Assembly: GCF_001580015.1 (NCBI RefSeq)
Contig: NZ_LSZQ01000065.1
Coordinates: forward strand, 1 to 34,738
Source of the DNA: Cephaloticoccus primus
GTDB lineage: Bacteria > Verrucomicrobiota > Verrucomicrobiia > Opitutales > Opitutaceae
Direction of reading: 5' to 3'
DNA length: 34,738 nt
Positions 1 to 8,223 of the stretch are shown piece after piece; positions within the stretch are counted from its first letter, which is position 1; each line of letters starts with the position of its first letter. Both the position numbers and the translations under genes were made by a program. The notes under the pieces were generated by a model, which saw only the letters and a program-made list of their open reading frames with translations, did not search any database and was not told the origin of the DNA.

Positions 1-2240
1 TTGCGCCGCTCGCGCCAAGCAAAGAATCCCAGTGAAAACGTGCCGATGAGCGCGCCGTACACTGCGGGCTCGGGGACTACGCCAAAACCGGCGAGCTCCA
101 GATAGTGGGCGTTGTAATCGACGAGGCGGGTGCTCTCGTAGCCCTCGAACTTGATCTTCGAGAGATCGGCATGGTTGATGGCGGCAGTACGGCGGATGAG
201 GATGCGGTCGGAGTACTGGCGCCAGCCGCGCACGAGGAGGAGCTCGTCCGAGCCGAGCTCCCCCTCCATCCCGAAGCTCTGTTCGATATAAAGGGTGTTG
301 GGGCTGTCGGGGCTGCTCCCCGAGTCGAACTCGATGATGCCGTGCTCAAGTACGTAGAGGTCGGAGATCGTCTGGGAAATCCCGCCGCTGCGCCCCGCGA
401 CTTTGCCAAACTGCAGGGTACTGCTCCCGCCGACGTCATTTGCCCCCCGGATGCCTGGAGGGCGACCGCGCAGCATGAGGGTCGTATCGGCCGCAAGCTG
501 TTGGCTGCCTTCGAGGCGCAGGACACTTTTTTCAACCACTTCAACGATGCCGCCGAGGGCGAGGGCACCGCCGGTTTTGGCAAGGATGAGCGTGCCCTGG
601 TTGACGTGGTGCCAGGCCCAGGGGCTGAATTCGTTATCCTGGTCGCCGCTGAACCGCAGGATGCCGTCACCTGTTTTCACCAGGTTGATATCGTCACTGC
701 CCTTTTTCGGATGCGGCTGTATCGACGAGCTGATGGTCAGCCCACCACTGCCGTAGACGTGCACAAAAAAACTGTGATCATCGATAACGGCGCTGGAGGT
801 GTAGAGGGTGCCGCCGTCGATCCGGCTCTCCTTTGCGCCCGTGGCGAGGAGCGCATTGGCGTTTAGCCGCAAGCCGCTGTCGTGGATCGTGAGTCGCTGT
901 CCGGTGAGCCGCAGCGAGTTGAGCTCGGTGTATCGGCCCAGCGTGTGGTCGCCGGTCGGGGAGGCGTTTACCTTCTCGTTCCAGCCGGCCGGATCCCCCG
1001 TGTGATACCCGCTGTAGGCGACGAGGAAGCCTTTCTGCAAGGTGGCGAAGTCGCTCCCGTTAACCGTCGCGTAGGGCAGGATGCCGCCAACCGGCGTGAC
1101 GCGTGCACCGGGCTTGGTGTTGGTGACCTTGATCTGCGGAGTCTTCGTCGCGCCTGTGCCGAACTCGCCGTTCGCGCGGCGGGAGTTGGTGAAGTTGACC
1201 GTCGCACCGAGGCCTTGCTCTATGCCACTGAAGATTAATCGGGTGAAGGCAGTGGTGCTGTTGTTGACGACGTCGATCGTGTTGGCCCCGCGCAGCAAGA
1301 CAACGGTTCCGACTGTTTCTCGGGAGAGCCCGCTGCCGCCCCAGTAGGCGAAGGTGCCGGACTCGAGGTGGATATGACCGTCGTCTCGCAGGCGGTCAGG
1401 GTTGTAGGTGCCGAGGTTGTCCAGGATGAGGGAGCCCCCGTTTCCGACGAGGAACCAAGGGGTCTTGAGCGAACCTCTACCGGAGAGCCGCAGCTCGACT
1501 CCGCGCGTCGTCACGGTGTAGCGAGGCTCGGTATTGGCGGCGTTCAGGTCGACGCGGCCATCCCCCATGAAGATCAGGTCGCCGTTGGAGAAACTGCTGT
1601 CGAAGCGCACGGTCGCGCCGCCGAAACCCGCCTCGCTCCTGATCACACGAACCGTGCGATCCAGGCCGCCGAGGTTCAGGGCAGAATCCCAGACGAGCGT
1701 CGCATCGGCATCGCGCGCGCCAAAGATCAGCTCGTCGTACTCACCGAGGAAATGCGCGGTGCCGCCCCACTGGATCGGGGCCCCGTCAGCCGTGCTTAGC
1801 CGCACGCGGCGGGCGCGGCCATAGGCGGCGAAGCCCCCGCTGCCCTCCCAGCGGAGCTGGTTTTCGCCCGCGCCCAGCTCGATATCGAGGTCGGTACCCA
1901 GCCGCAGGACACCGCCATCGCGCAGGACGATCCCGAGATCGTCAGCGAAGCCGTCTCCAGCAAGCACAGGCTCATCAAGATACTTGAGCCAATCACCCGC
2001 GCTCTGCTCGAGCACCCGCTTGCGTTTTCTGAGCGGCGGGGACTGGGGCGCAACAATCGCCCCAGCACCGGGAAACACGGTGCGCGTACTGGTAGCGACG
2101 AGGTCTCGGCGCGCGGGCAGCAGCACCTGGGCCGTCGCGGTCGTGGCAATGAATACGGCCAGCGCACCCCAAAGCAGCGCGAACACACTGCGAACTGGAG
2201 CAAGTATCGGTCTTGATGGAGCGGGCCGGACGTAATTCAC
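1..2240 (-). CDS. PEP-CTERM autotransporter-associated beta-strand protein, 3' end cut by the window edge
   Basis: An open frame runs on the minus strand from GTG at 2240 to the left edge with no stop, at least 746 residues. The N-terminus is basic followed by a hydrophobic stretch (FALLWGALAVFIATTATAQ), a signal peptide. At about residue 519 it reads VKTGDGILRFSGD and then NQGTLILAK, the pattern of the autotransporter-associated beta-strand repeat. The visible C-terminus is VPEPAVYGALIGTFSLGFFAW followed by RERR: a PEP motif at residues 723-725, a membrane segment and a basic end, so an exosortase sorting signal. Only a few residues are missing. The predicted product is a secreted beta-helical surface protein. 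Its C-terminal 100 residues resemble those of the protein at 5780-7621 (both have FEG, then L.DYN and an aromatic-E pair before PEP), so they are paralogues. An in-frame stop at 2274-2276 limits the start; GTG 2270 is an alternative. Neither start has a clear Shine-Dalgarno sequence. Confidence 0.85.
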   Translation of the reverse strand, partial: MNYVRPAPSRPILAPVRSVFALLWGALAVFIATTATAQVLLPARRDLVATSTRTVFPGAGAIVAPQSPPLRKRKRVLEQSAGDWLKYLDEPVLAGDGFADDLGIVLRDGGVLRLGTDLDIELGAGENQLRWEGSGGFAAYGRARRVRLSTADGAPIQWGGTAHFLGEYDELIFGARDADATLVWDSALNLGGLDRTVRVIRSEAGFGGATVRFDSSFSNGDLIFMGDGRVDLNAANTEPRYTVTTRGVELRLSGRGSLKTPWFLVGNGGSLILDNLGTYNPDRLRDDGHIHLESGTFAYWGGSGLSRETVGTVVLLRGANTIDVVNNSTTAFTRLIFSGIEQGLGATVNFTNSRRANGEFGTGATKTPQIKVTNTKPGARVTPVGGILPYATVNGSDFATLQKGFLVAYSGYHTGDPAGWNEKVNASPTGDHTLGRYTELNSLRLTGQRLTIHDSGLRLNANALLATGAKESRIDGGTLYTSSAVIDDHSFFVHVYGSGGLTISSSIQPHPKKGSDDINLVKTGDGILRFSGDQDNEFSPWAWHHVNQGTLILAKTGGALALGGIVEVVEKSVLRLEGSQQLAADTTLMLRGRPPGIRGANDVGGSSTLQFGKVAGRSGGISQTISDLYVLEHGIIEFDSGSSPDSPNTLYIEQSFGMEGELGSDELLLVRGWRQYSDRILIRRTAAINHADLSKIKFEGYESTRLVDYNAHYLELAGFGVVPEPAVYGALIGTFSLGFFAWRERR

Positions 2241-2507
2241 CGCAGCCAGTAAGCAAACGGCGCACAGCACTCTTTAACGCCAAAGCCATCCGTGCTTTCC
2301 CCCACCGCTCCCGTAGGTCTGCGCCCGGCCCCTTTGAGCAAGGAAGCGCAGGCGCGTTGACTCCTTCCACCAGACACAGGAGCAGCGCGGTACCGGACGG
2401 AGTACGGGCGCGGCCTCTTTTTCACTTGAGCGCAGGGCAAGGTGCGGGCGCGGCGCCGACGCTTTCAGCTCGGCGCGGTGCGGTGGCCCGATAGCCCGCG
2501 AGGGCGC

Positions 2508-2522
2508 GAGGGCGAAGCCCTC
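2508..2522. repeat. H2-like hairpin at the 3' end of lgt
   Basis: A perfect 6-bp stem with a GAA loop (GAGGGC-GAA-GCCCTC). It sits immediately after an AAATGAATG spacer that contains the lgt stop codon when read on the minus strand. The order spacer then GAA-loop hairpin matches the H1-spacer-H2 part of the repeat loci described below, with a different but fully paired stem. The rest of 2241-2525 is GC-rich, and no gene is recognised in it. Confidence 0.5.
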
Positions 2523-2525
2523 CAT

Positions 2526-3395
2526 TCATTTGGCGCGGCGCGCGGGGGCAGCGGCGCGAGTGTGGTTTTTCGCGGGGGCGGCCTTGCGGGCGTAGGCGAT
2601 GAGGCAGAGCCCCGCTACGGCGGTGATCAGGGAGTAAAAGGTGCCGCGGCTCAGCCCGAAGATCAGCGCGGCGTCGGGCTCGCGAAACACCTCGCCCACG
2701 ATTCGCAGCAACGCGTAGGCGACGAGAAACTCGCCGCCGAGCTGTCCCGGGCTGCGGCGCACGACCGGCGTCTTCCAAAAACGCCACTGCGCAAACGCGA
2801 GCAGCACCGCGCCCTCCAGCAGCGCCGCGTAGAGCTGCGAAGGGTGGCGCGGCACGAGCGGATACGGGCTCGCCGGAAAGATCACCGCCCAAGCCACGCT
2901 GCTGGGCTTCCCCCAGAGCTCGCCGTTAATGAAATTCGCCACGCGGCCAAAGAGCAGCCCGGCCGCCGCGACCGAGGCCACGAGGTCGCCCAGATGCAGG
3001 AAGCCGATCCGCTGCCGCCGCGCAAACCACGCCGCCGCCAAGATCACGCCGGCGAAACCGCCGTGGCTGGCCATGCCGCCCTCCCACACGCGCAGCACGC
3101 TGGCCGGATCGCTGAACAAAAGCCCCGTCTGGTAGAGCAGGAAGTAGCCCACGCGCCCGCCCACCATCACGCCGATGACGAGCACGGTTAAAAAGTCGGC
3201 CACGCGCGCAGCGGGGAGCTGCGAGCGCGGCGGCTGGGCGCGCGCATAGAGGTAGAGCAGCGCCGCTCCGACGCCAAAACCGCACAAGTACGCCAGCCCG
3301 TAGTAGCGGATGCCCAGCTCGCCCTCGCCAAAACGCAGCAGGAACGGGCTTAGGTCGTGAGTCCAGTAAGCGAGGCAGCGAGGCAACATGTGCAT
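2526..3395 (-). CDS. lgt: Prolipoprotein diacylglyceryl transferase
   Basis: 289 residues, the usual Lgt length. Lgt is an inner-membrane enzyme that transfers diacylglycerol from phosphatidylglycerol to the lipobox cysteine of prolipoproteins, the first step of lipoprotein maturation. The family signature is present as GRVANFINGELWG (Arg151, Asn154, Asn157, Glu159). SHGGF around His111 and HPSQLYAALLEG near the C-terminus are also typical. Several hydrophobic segments span the protein. ATG 3395 and ATG 3389 are both possible starts and differ by two residues. The last codons and the stop lie in a spacer resembling the intergenic repeat family, so the basic tail (ARRAK) may be repeat-derived. 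It lies alone on the minus strand, opposite gcvT. Confidence 0.95.
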   Translation of the reverse strand: MHMLPRCLAYWTHDLSPFLLRFGEGELGIRYYGLAYLCGFGVGAALLYLYARAQPPRSQLPAARVADFLTVLVIGVMVGGRVGYFLLYQTGLLFSDPASVLRVWEGGMASHGGFAGVILAAAWFARRQRIGFLHLGDLVASVAAAGLLFGRVANFINGELWGKPSSVAWAVIFPASPYPLVPRHPSQLYAALLEGAVLLAFAQWRFWKTPVVRRSPGQLGGEFLVAYALLRIVGEVFREPDAALIFGLSRGTFYSLITAVAGLCLIAYARKAAPAKNHTRAAAPARRAK

Positions 3396-3737
3396 AGCGC
3401 GGCCAAGTGTAGCCGCGCGCCGCCAGTTACGACCCTAAACTCTCCCCGCGCGATTTCCCGCGGCTGCGCATACGCACACGCACGCTTTCTCCCAAGCCCT
3501 TGGCCACTCGCGTGTGAGCATGCGCACTCGCTCGCACTTCTCCGCACAACCACTCTGGCGCGGGGCGGCCCACGTCCGGCTCGTGCACACACACGCTGCA
3601 TACACACACGCCGCGCACGCCTGCCTACTCCGCACGCACTTGCCGGAAATCTCGCGGCGCTTGCGGGGGCACGCGCGCACACGCTGCGCCGAATACAGCC
3701 TTGCTGCGCCCTTGCTTCGCTGTGCATCTCCTCACCC
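3396..3737. other. lgt-gcvT divergent region with CA/CG-rich alternating tracts
   Basis: 342 bases between divergent genes. From about 3465 to 3700 the + strand is rich in CACA, GCGCA and ACGC steps, for example around 3470-3483 and 3581-3622, giving long stretches of alternating purine and pyrimidine. The gcvT frame stays open back to 3357, but that extension is His/Arg/Ala low-complexity sequence and is not counted as coding. I looked for a glycine riboswitch because gcvT follows and did not recognise one. The promoters of lgt and gcvT must lie here, but no convincing boxes were found. Confidence 0.4.
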
Positions 3738-4934
3738 ATGAGTTTGAAGCGCACGCCGTTACGCGACTTTCACGCCGAGCATGGGGCCCGCCTGGTCGAT
3801 TTCGCCGGCTGGGAGATGCCCGTCCAGTACCGCAGTATTTTGGAGGAGCATAAGGCCGTGCGCCACGCCGCCGGCCTCTTCGACGTAAGCCACATGGGCG
3901 AGTTTGAGGTGCAGGGCCCGCAAGCGCGCGCCTTGCTCGACCACCTCGTCACCAACGACGTCAGCAAGATGAGCCCCGGCCGCGTACTCTACACGCCGAT
4001 GTGCTACGAGCGCGGCACCGTGATCGACGACCTCTTGATCTACATGCGCAGCGAGGAGGACTTCCTGCTCTGCGTCAACGCGGGCAATATCGACAAAGAC
4101 CTCGCATGGATCCGCGAGCGGGCCGCGGCCTTTGGCGGCACCGACAGCGACCACGGCGCGGTGAGCATCACCGACCGCAGCGCGGACACCGCCCTGCTCG
4201 CACTCCAGGGCCCCGCCGCCGCCGCGATCTTGCAGCCGCTCACGGCGGCCCCGCTCGACGCGCTGCGCTACTACCACTTCACCACCGGCCAGGTCGCAGG
4301 CATCGACTGCGTGATCAGCCGCACCGGCTACACGGGCGAGGACGGCTTCGAGCTCTACCACGCCAGCGGCGCAGCGGTGGACCTGGCGCGCGCCTTGCTC
4401 GATGCGGGCCGCCCGCACGGGCTCGAACTCGCGGGCCTCGGTGCGCGCGATTCGCTGCGGCTGGAGGCCGGCTACCCGCTCTACGGACACGAGATCAGCG
4501 ACACGATCTCGCCGCTCACGGGCGGGCTCGGCTGGACCGTGAAGCTCGACAAGGCCGCCGACTTCATCGGGCGCGCCGCACTGCTCGTCGAGAAACAGCA
4601 AGGCAGCGCGCAGCGTTTGGTATTTTTTAAAACCGGAGATCGCCGGATCGTCCGCGCCGAGGCTCCCGTCTTTGGGGCGGGAGAGGCGGGAGGGGCAGGA
4701 GCTGGCGCCGCGGGGGGCGAGAGCTGCGGGAGGGGCGGGGCCGCCGTCGGGCGCGTCGCCTCCGGCACGCTCTCGCCGATCTTGGGCGAGGCAATCGGCA
4801 CCGCCCTGGTGAGCGCCGCAGCCGCCGCAAGCGCGCGCAGTGGCACCGCGCCGCTGTGGGTCGACATCCGCGGCACGCGGCTCGACTTGCAACTAGTCAA
4901 AGCCCCATTCGTAACCCTAAAAAAGACTTCATGA
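3738..4934 (+). CDS. gcvT: Glycine cleavage system T protein (aminomethyltransferase)
   Basis: 398 residues from ATG 3738, which begins the conserved N-terminus [20 protein letters not shown]. GcvT moves the methylene group from aminomethyl-lipoyl GcvH to tetrahydrofolate and releases ammonia. Family signatures are [10 protein letters not shown] (22-31), FDVSHMGE (48-55), NAGNIDKD and [13 protein letters not shown] (from Arg195). It is longer than the usual 360-370 residues because of a Gly/Ala-rich insertion at about residues 314-336, just before the conserved VASGTLSP segment. The insertion is probably an external loop and should not remove catalytic parts. The stop overlaps the gcvH start by 4 bp (ATGA), so the two genes are translationally coupled. 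The frame is open upstream to 3357, but family alignment supports 3738. There is no Shine-Dalgarno; the leader is C/T-rich. Confidence 0.95.
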   Translation: MSLKRTPLRDFHAEHGARLVDFAGWEMPVQYRSILEEHKAVRHAAGLFDVSHMGEFEVQGPQARALLDHLVTNDVSKMSPGRVLYTPMCYERGTVIDDLLIYMRSEEDFLLCVNAGNIDKDLAWIRERAAAFGGTDSDHGAVSITDRSADTALLALQGPAAAAILQPLTAAPLDALRYYHFTTGQVAGIDCVISRTGYTGEDGFELYHASGAAVDLARALLDAGRPHGLELAGLGARDSLRLEAGYPLYGHEISDTISPLTGGLGWTVKLDKAADFIGRAALLVEKQQGSAQRLVFFKTGDRRIVRAEAPVFGAGEAGGAGAGAAGGESCGRGGAAVGRVASGTLSPILGEAIGTALVSAAAAASARSGTAPLWVDIRGTRLDLQLVKAPFVTLKKTS

Positions 4935-5311
4935 GCACACTTCCCGAAGACCTGCGCTACGCAGACTCCCACGAATGGCTGAAACCCCTCGGCGACGGCA
5001 CCGCCCTGATCGGCATCACCGACTACGCGCAAAGCGCGCTGGGCGACATCACCTTTGTGCAACTGCCCGCCGTCGGCACCACACTCGCCAAGGGCGAGGG
5101 CTTCGGCGTAGTCGAGTCGGTCAAGGCCGCCTCCGATCTCTACGCGCCCGTCTCGCTCACCGTGCTTGAGGTCAACACCGCCCTCGATGCCACACCCGAG
5201 ACCATCAACAGCGACCCTTACAACACAGGCTGGATGCTCAAAGTGCAGATCGAAACACCCGCCCAGCTCGACGAGCTGCTCGACGCCACCGCCTACTCCG
5301 CAAAACTCTAG
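4931..5311 (+). CDS. gcvH: Glycine cleavage system H protein (lipoyl carrier)
   Basis: 126 residues, the usual length. GcvH carries the lipoyl arm that shuttles the aminomethyl group between the P, T and L proteins. The lipoylation site is Lys65 in VVESVKAASDLYAPV. The N-terminus (RYADSHEWL) and the C-terminal NTGWMLKVQI are also typical. ATG 4931 overlaps the gcvT stop by 4 bp. No gcvP follows: 12 bases after the stop the sequence enters repeat locus A and then a convergent gene, so glycine decarboxylase must be encoded elsewhere. Confidence 0.96.
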   Translation: MSTLPEDLRYADSHEWLKPLGDGTALIGITDYAQSALGDITFVQLPAVGTTLAKGEGFGVVESVKAASDLYAPVSLTVLEVNTALDATPETINSDPYNTGWMLKVQIETPAQLDELLDATAYSAKL

Positions 5312-5322
5312 CGCTTTGCCCT

Positions 5323-5808
5323 GACGAGGCCCCAACGAGGGCCTCGCCAAAAAGAAGAGTCGAAGACTCCCACTACGCGTGGAGCGGCCCTGCGCGGGCG
5401 GCGGTGGTCAGTGACCACTTCCATTCAATTTGCGATTTTGTCGCGTGCGCTACGCGCCCGAACAAAATCACAAATTAAAGGATCTTCCCCCTGTCGCGTT
5501 GCGACAGGCGAGGAATCCCAAAACGCGAATGATGCGGAAAACTCATTGAGGCAGGTTTTCATTGGTTTACGGAACATGTGGCTCTGACGCGGCGGCAACG
5601 ACGCCGCGTCAGAACGGGTTTCCGCTTCATCCGCATGCCTTCTTCCCAGTCGCAACGCGACTGGGGGGAGCGAAATTTGGGAATCGTGCTTTCGGCGCTA
5701 CGCGCCGAGGCCGATTCCCAAATTCAATGGCAAGTGGCGCCCCGCCACCGCCCCCCGCGCAGGGGAGTCTTCGACTCATTCATTTTGCGGCGCACTCGCT
5801 GGTGCGCC
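5323..5808. repeat. Repeat locus A: head-to-head pair of modular palindromic repeats
   Basis: The most complete copy of the family. Left copy in order: H1 5326-5345 (stem GAGGCCC, loop CAACGA); H2 5357-5369 (GAGTC-GAA-GACTC); H3, a C/G-rich segment with the CCACTACGCGTGG palindrome; central hairpin type I with arms 5427-5440 and 5463-5476; H5 5490-5508 (CCTGTCGC-GTT-GCGACAGG). Right copy, inverted: H5 5645-5665; central type II with arms 5674-5686 and 5712-5724 (perfect 13 bp); H3; H2; H1 5789-5808 (stem GGCGCAC). Between them, 5584-5612 is an 11-bp perfect stem (CTGACGCGGCG) with a 7-base loop. It fills the gap between gcvH and the convergent PEP-CTERM gene and overlaps that gene's last codons. 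Small open frames inside it look like chance. Confidence 0.9.
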
Positions 5809-7621
5809 GTCCTGCCTTCCGTTTGCGCCACACGATGACGGCGACGCCCAGTGCGCCGAGGAGGGCGCCGTAGGTGCTGGGCTCGGGGGCGGCCAGAGGC
5901 ACGATTTCCCAGTGGCTGGAATTGTAGTCGCGCAGTTTTGCGCCCGGGCTCCAGCCCTCGAACCAGATTCGGGAGAGGGCCTCCGAGTTGGGCGCGAAGG
6001 CGCGGCTTACGAGGAAGTAGTCGGAAAACTCGATCCAGTTGCGGATAAACAGCGTATCGTCCGCAGTCGGCAGGAGTACTCGTGTGGTCTCCAGAACATT
6101 GGCCCGCGCGCGCGTCCCGCCCGCAAAGTTGATCACGCCCTGACCATCCGCCTGAAGCGTGTGAATCTTTTCCGTAAGCCCCGTGCCACCCGCTCCGTTA
6201 AACTGTAAAACACCCTGGCCGGTCATGTTTTTAGCACGTGAGCCGCCCTTCAGCGTCACCGTGGCCGAGTCGTCAATCTGGTGACTCATATCCAGCCGCA
6301 GGATGTCGGTTCCACCGCCGTCACCTACCACGATGTTCCCCACAGCCTTGGCCCCGGGCGACTTGTTGAGCACAAGCGTGCCCTCATGCACATAAGTCCT
6401 GCCCGAGTAGCCATTCGCCTGACTGCCATAAAAGACGAGCTCGCCCGGACCCGATTTTACCAGCTCCTTGTTCGCACCGGAAATGTTGGAGCTCACCGAG
6501 AGTCGAGTCCCATAAACATGGAAAAAGTAGCGAGGCTGCGCAGTCGTAATCGTGCCATTGTTAATTTGATGTATTCTCCCGGGACGCCCTGTAAGAAAGG
6601 CCCCCGCGTTTACCGAAAGCGTATAGCCGTTTAGATCAACATTTCGCGATTCGAGAAAACGCAGTGAGTTGATCGACCGGTTCGCCGTCAGCGTTTGATT
6701 CGCCGCTATCGTAATATTCAACGCAGCCGACCCCCAGCCCGTCTGCGCAGTCGTTTGAGTAGCAGACCTGACGATTTCATAGTTACCGAGTTCCCATCGG
6801 CTTGGGGTAGCAGAAATTCCAGAGAAAAAATAATCACCGAGAGTTCCACCTAAAGGAAATGTACGAAAACTTATCACAGAATAAGGGAATATACCGCCAA
6901 CTAACGTCGGAGCAGAGATCAACCTAATACGAGTCACGCGGAAGTCTGGATCAACAGGCCCCTGAGTATACCCCTCAGAAGGAAGAACTAAAAGTGTCCC
7001 AATCCCCTCGCTAATCAGTTTCTCTGCCACGAGAGAAAAGCTATAGCTATATCCTGCGGCCCCCATCATCTCCAATTTATTTGCGCCTCCTGACAGGATC
7101 AGGTCAGAGACCTTCTCATTCCCGCTATGAGCATTCAGGATATTTAAATACCCTGAGTCCAAATAAATATTCGCATTGGGAGAGATCTGATTGCGATATG
7201 GATAGCCGAAGTGAGCAGAGGCCATAGTAAACATGCCACCCCTTTTTATATTGAGACTGTTAATATTATAAAGACGCGCTCCACCACTGGCGATGTTCGA
7301 GGTCCCAAGCCGAAGTTCCACGCCCTCAACCGTCACCGAGCCCGTGACGGCAGGATTGGTCCCAGTCAAATTAACGCGGCCTGCACCTTGGAAAACATAG
7401 CCCGCTCCAGGCAGGTTCCCATAAGTGACGGTTTGCCCGAGCGATACATTGATTATGATCTGCGCCTGGCTCTCACTTGGTCCGCTTACACCAAGTGTAA
7501 ACACGAACAGAGCCGCCGTTACCAAGCGGCCAGACGGTGGCCCACTTTTGTAAGCATTCACCGGCAGGGCGGGGAGAATATACTTATATAAGCTGTGTAG
7601 GGTAGAATGAAAACGAATCAT
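5780..7621 (-). CDS. PEP-CTERM autotransporter-associated beta-strand surface protein
   Basis: 613 residues. The N-terminus has a long basic/polar lead, then LVTAALFVFTLGVSG and a likely cleavage after SESQA. The body is Gly/Thr/Asn-rich with a beta-strand repeat (LVKSGPGELVFYGSQ ... YVHEGTLVLNKS), as in autotransporter-associated beta-strand proteins. PEPSTYGALLGALGVAVIVW starts at residue 579 and is followed by RKRKAGRR, a full exosortase sorting signal. Its predicted location is secreted and envelope-attached. The last nine codons (RRTSECAAK and the TGA) are encoded by hairpin H1 and spacer of repeat locus A, so the repeat has become the gene's 3' end. The 5' third (about 6840-7640) is clearly more AT-rich than its surroundings. 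The next upstream genes are unrelated. The molecular partner is unknown. Confidence 0.88.
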   Translation of the reverse strand: MIRFHSTLHSLYKYILPALPVNAYKSGPPSGRLVTAALFVFTLGVSGPSESQAQIIINVSLGQTVTYGNLPGAGYVFQGAGRVNLTGTNPAVTGSVTVEGVELRLGTSNIASGGARLYNINSLNIKRGGMFTMASAHFGYPYRNQISPNANIYLDSGYLNILNAHSGNEKVSDLILSGGANKLEMMGAAGYSYSFSLVAEKLISEGIGTLLVLPSEGYTQGPVDPDFRVTRIRLISAPTLVGGIFPYSVISFRTFPLGGTLGDYFFSGISATPSRWELGNYEIVRSATQTTAQTGWGSAALNITIAANQTLTANRSINSLRFLESRNVDLNGYTLSVNAGAFLTGRPGRIHQINNGTITTAQPRYFFHVYGTRLSVSSNISGANKELVKSGPGELVFYGSQANGYSGRTYVHEGTLVLNKSPGAKAVGNIVVGDGGGTDILRLDMSHQIDDSATVTLKGGSRAKNMTGQGVLQFNGAGGTGLTEKIHTLQADGQGVINFAGGTRARANVLETTRVLLPTADDTLFIRNWIEFSDYFLVSRAFAPNSEALSRIWFEGWSPGAKLRDYNSSHWEIVPLAAPEPSTYGALLGALGVAVIVWRKRKAGRRTSECAAK

Positions 7622-7717
7622 GAGCTGGAACTTTATATCAGCCCCGTTTTACTTATGCTATTGGCATCAATACTATCGGTATCAATACGCATGACGAATA
7701 GATCTCCCGCGAACCTG

Positions 7718-8089
7718 CCCGCACTGCGCGTGGAGCGGCCCTGCGCGGGCGGCGGCAGGCAGCGCCTGCTCCCATTTACTGTGCGGTTTGCTTGGTGGGC
7801 CTTCTGCCCACCGAGCAAACCGCACAGTAGAAAGGTCCCGACCATTAATCGGTGATTCACCGGCAAATCGCTTCATCTCGCCCAAATGGGTACGCGCTCC
7901 ATCCGCATTTGAGGCCTCACTCCCAGTCGCAACGCGACTGGGGGATGTCCCGTTAAATTTGCGATTTTGGTCGGGCGCGCAGCGCACGGGCAAAATCGCA
8001 AATTCAATGGCATGTGGCGCCCCGCCACCGCCCCCCGCGCAGGGGTCTTCGACCCTTTCATCTGGCGAGCCGCTCGTTGGCGGCTCGTC
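7718..8089. repeat. Repeat locus B: mosaic of types III and I
   Basis: It fills the divergent gap between the PEP-CTERM gene and the RND adaptor. Left part: an H3 segment (from 7718), then central hairpin type III with 23-base arms 7778-7800 and 7806-7828, 22 of 23 positions paired plus one G-T. Right part, inverted: H5 7922-7942 (CCCAGTCGC-AAC-GCGACTGGG); type I arms 7956-7969 and 7991-8004, perfect 14 bp; H3; H2 with stem GGGTC/GACCC instead of GAGTC/GACTC; H1 8067-8086 (GAGCCGC stem, TCGTTG loop). The open frame upstream of the adaptor gene crosses this repeat but is not coding. Confidence 0.88.
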
Positions 8090-8223
8090 AACTTCGACTC
8101 ATTTTATTTGGCGGCACACCTGCGCCACGCAATGACCGGTCGACCCCAAGGTGCCGAAGAAAAACTGGGCAGGAGGGTTGCGGGGGTTGCGAATCAGGTT
8201 CAGTAGGGAAACTGCTTCGCCCT

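Noticed and set aside
77-1799. Several open frames on both strands in the first 1.8 kb
   Set aside because: They are shadows of the single long minus-strand frame that encodes the PEP-CTERM protein and runs off the left edge. Their products are low-complexity.
3357-3737. In-frame N-terminal extension of gcvT (127 codons)
   Set aside because: It is His/Arg/Ala low-complexity sequence in a CA-rich tract, and GcvT family similarity begins exactly at ATG 3738.
3396-3737. Glycine riboswitch upstream of gcvT
   Set aside because: No tandem aptamer core or linked conserved purine-rich segments could be recognised; the region is dominated by CA repeats.
5323-5808. CRISPR array
   Set aside because: The repeated units are inverted hairpin modules in single or paired copies, without regular direct repeats and spacers, and no cas gene is present.
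7778-7828. Ordinary rho-independent terminators at the long type III hairpins
   Set aside because: No T tracts follow, the hairpins recur as modules in divergent as well as convergent gaps, and locus B lies between two divergent starts, where a terminator is not expected.
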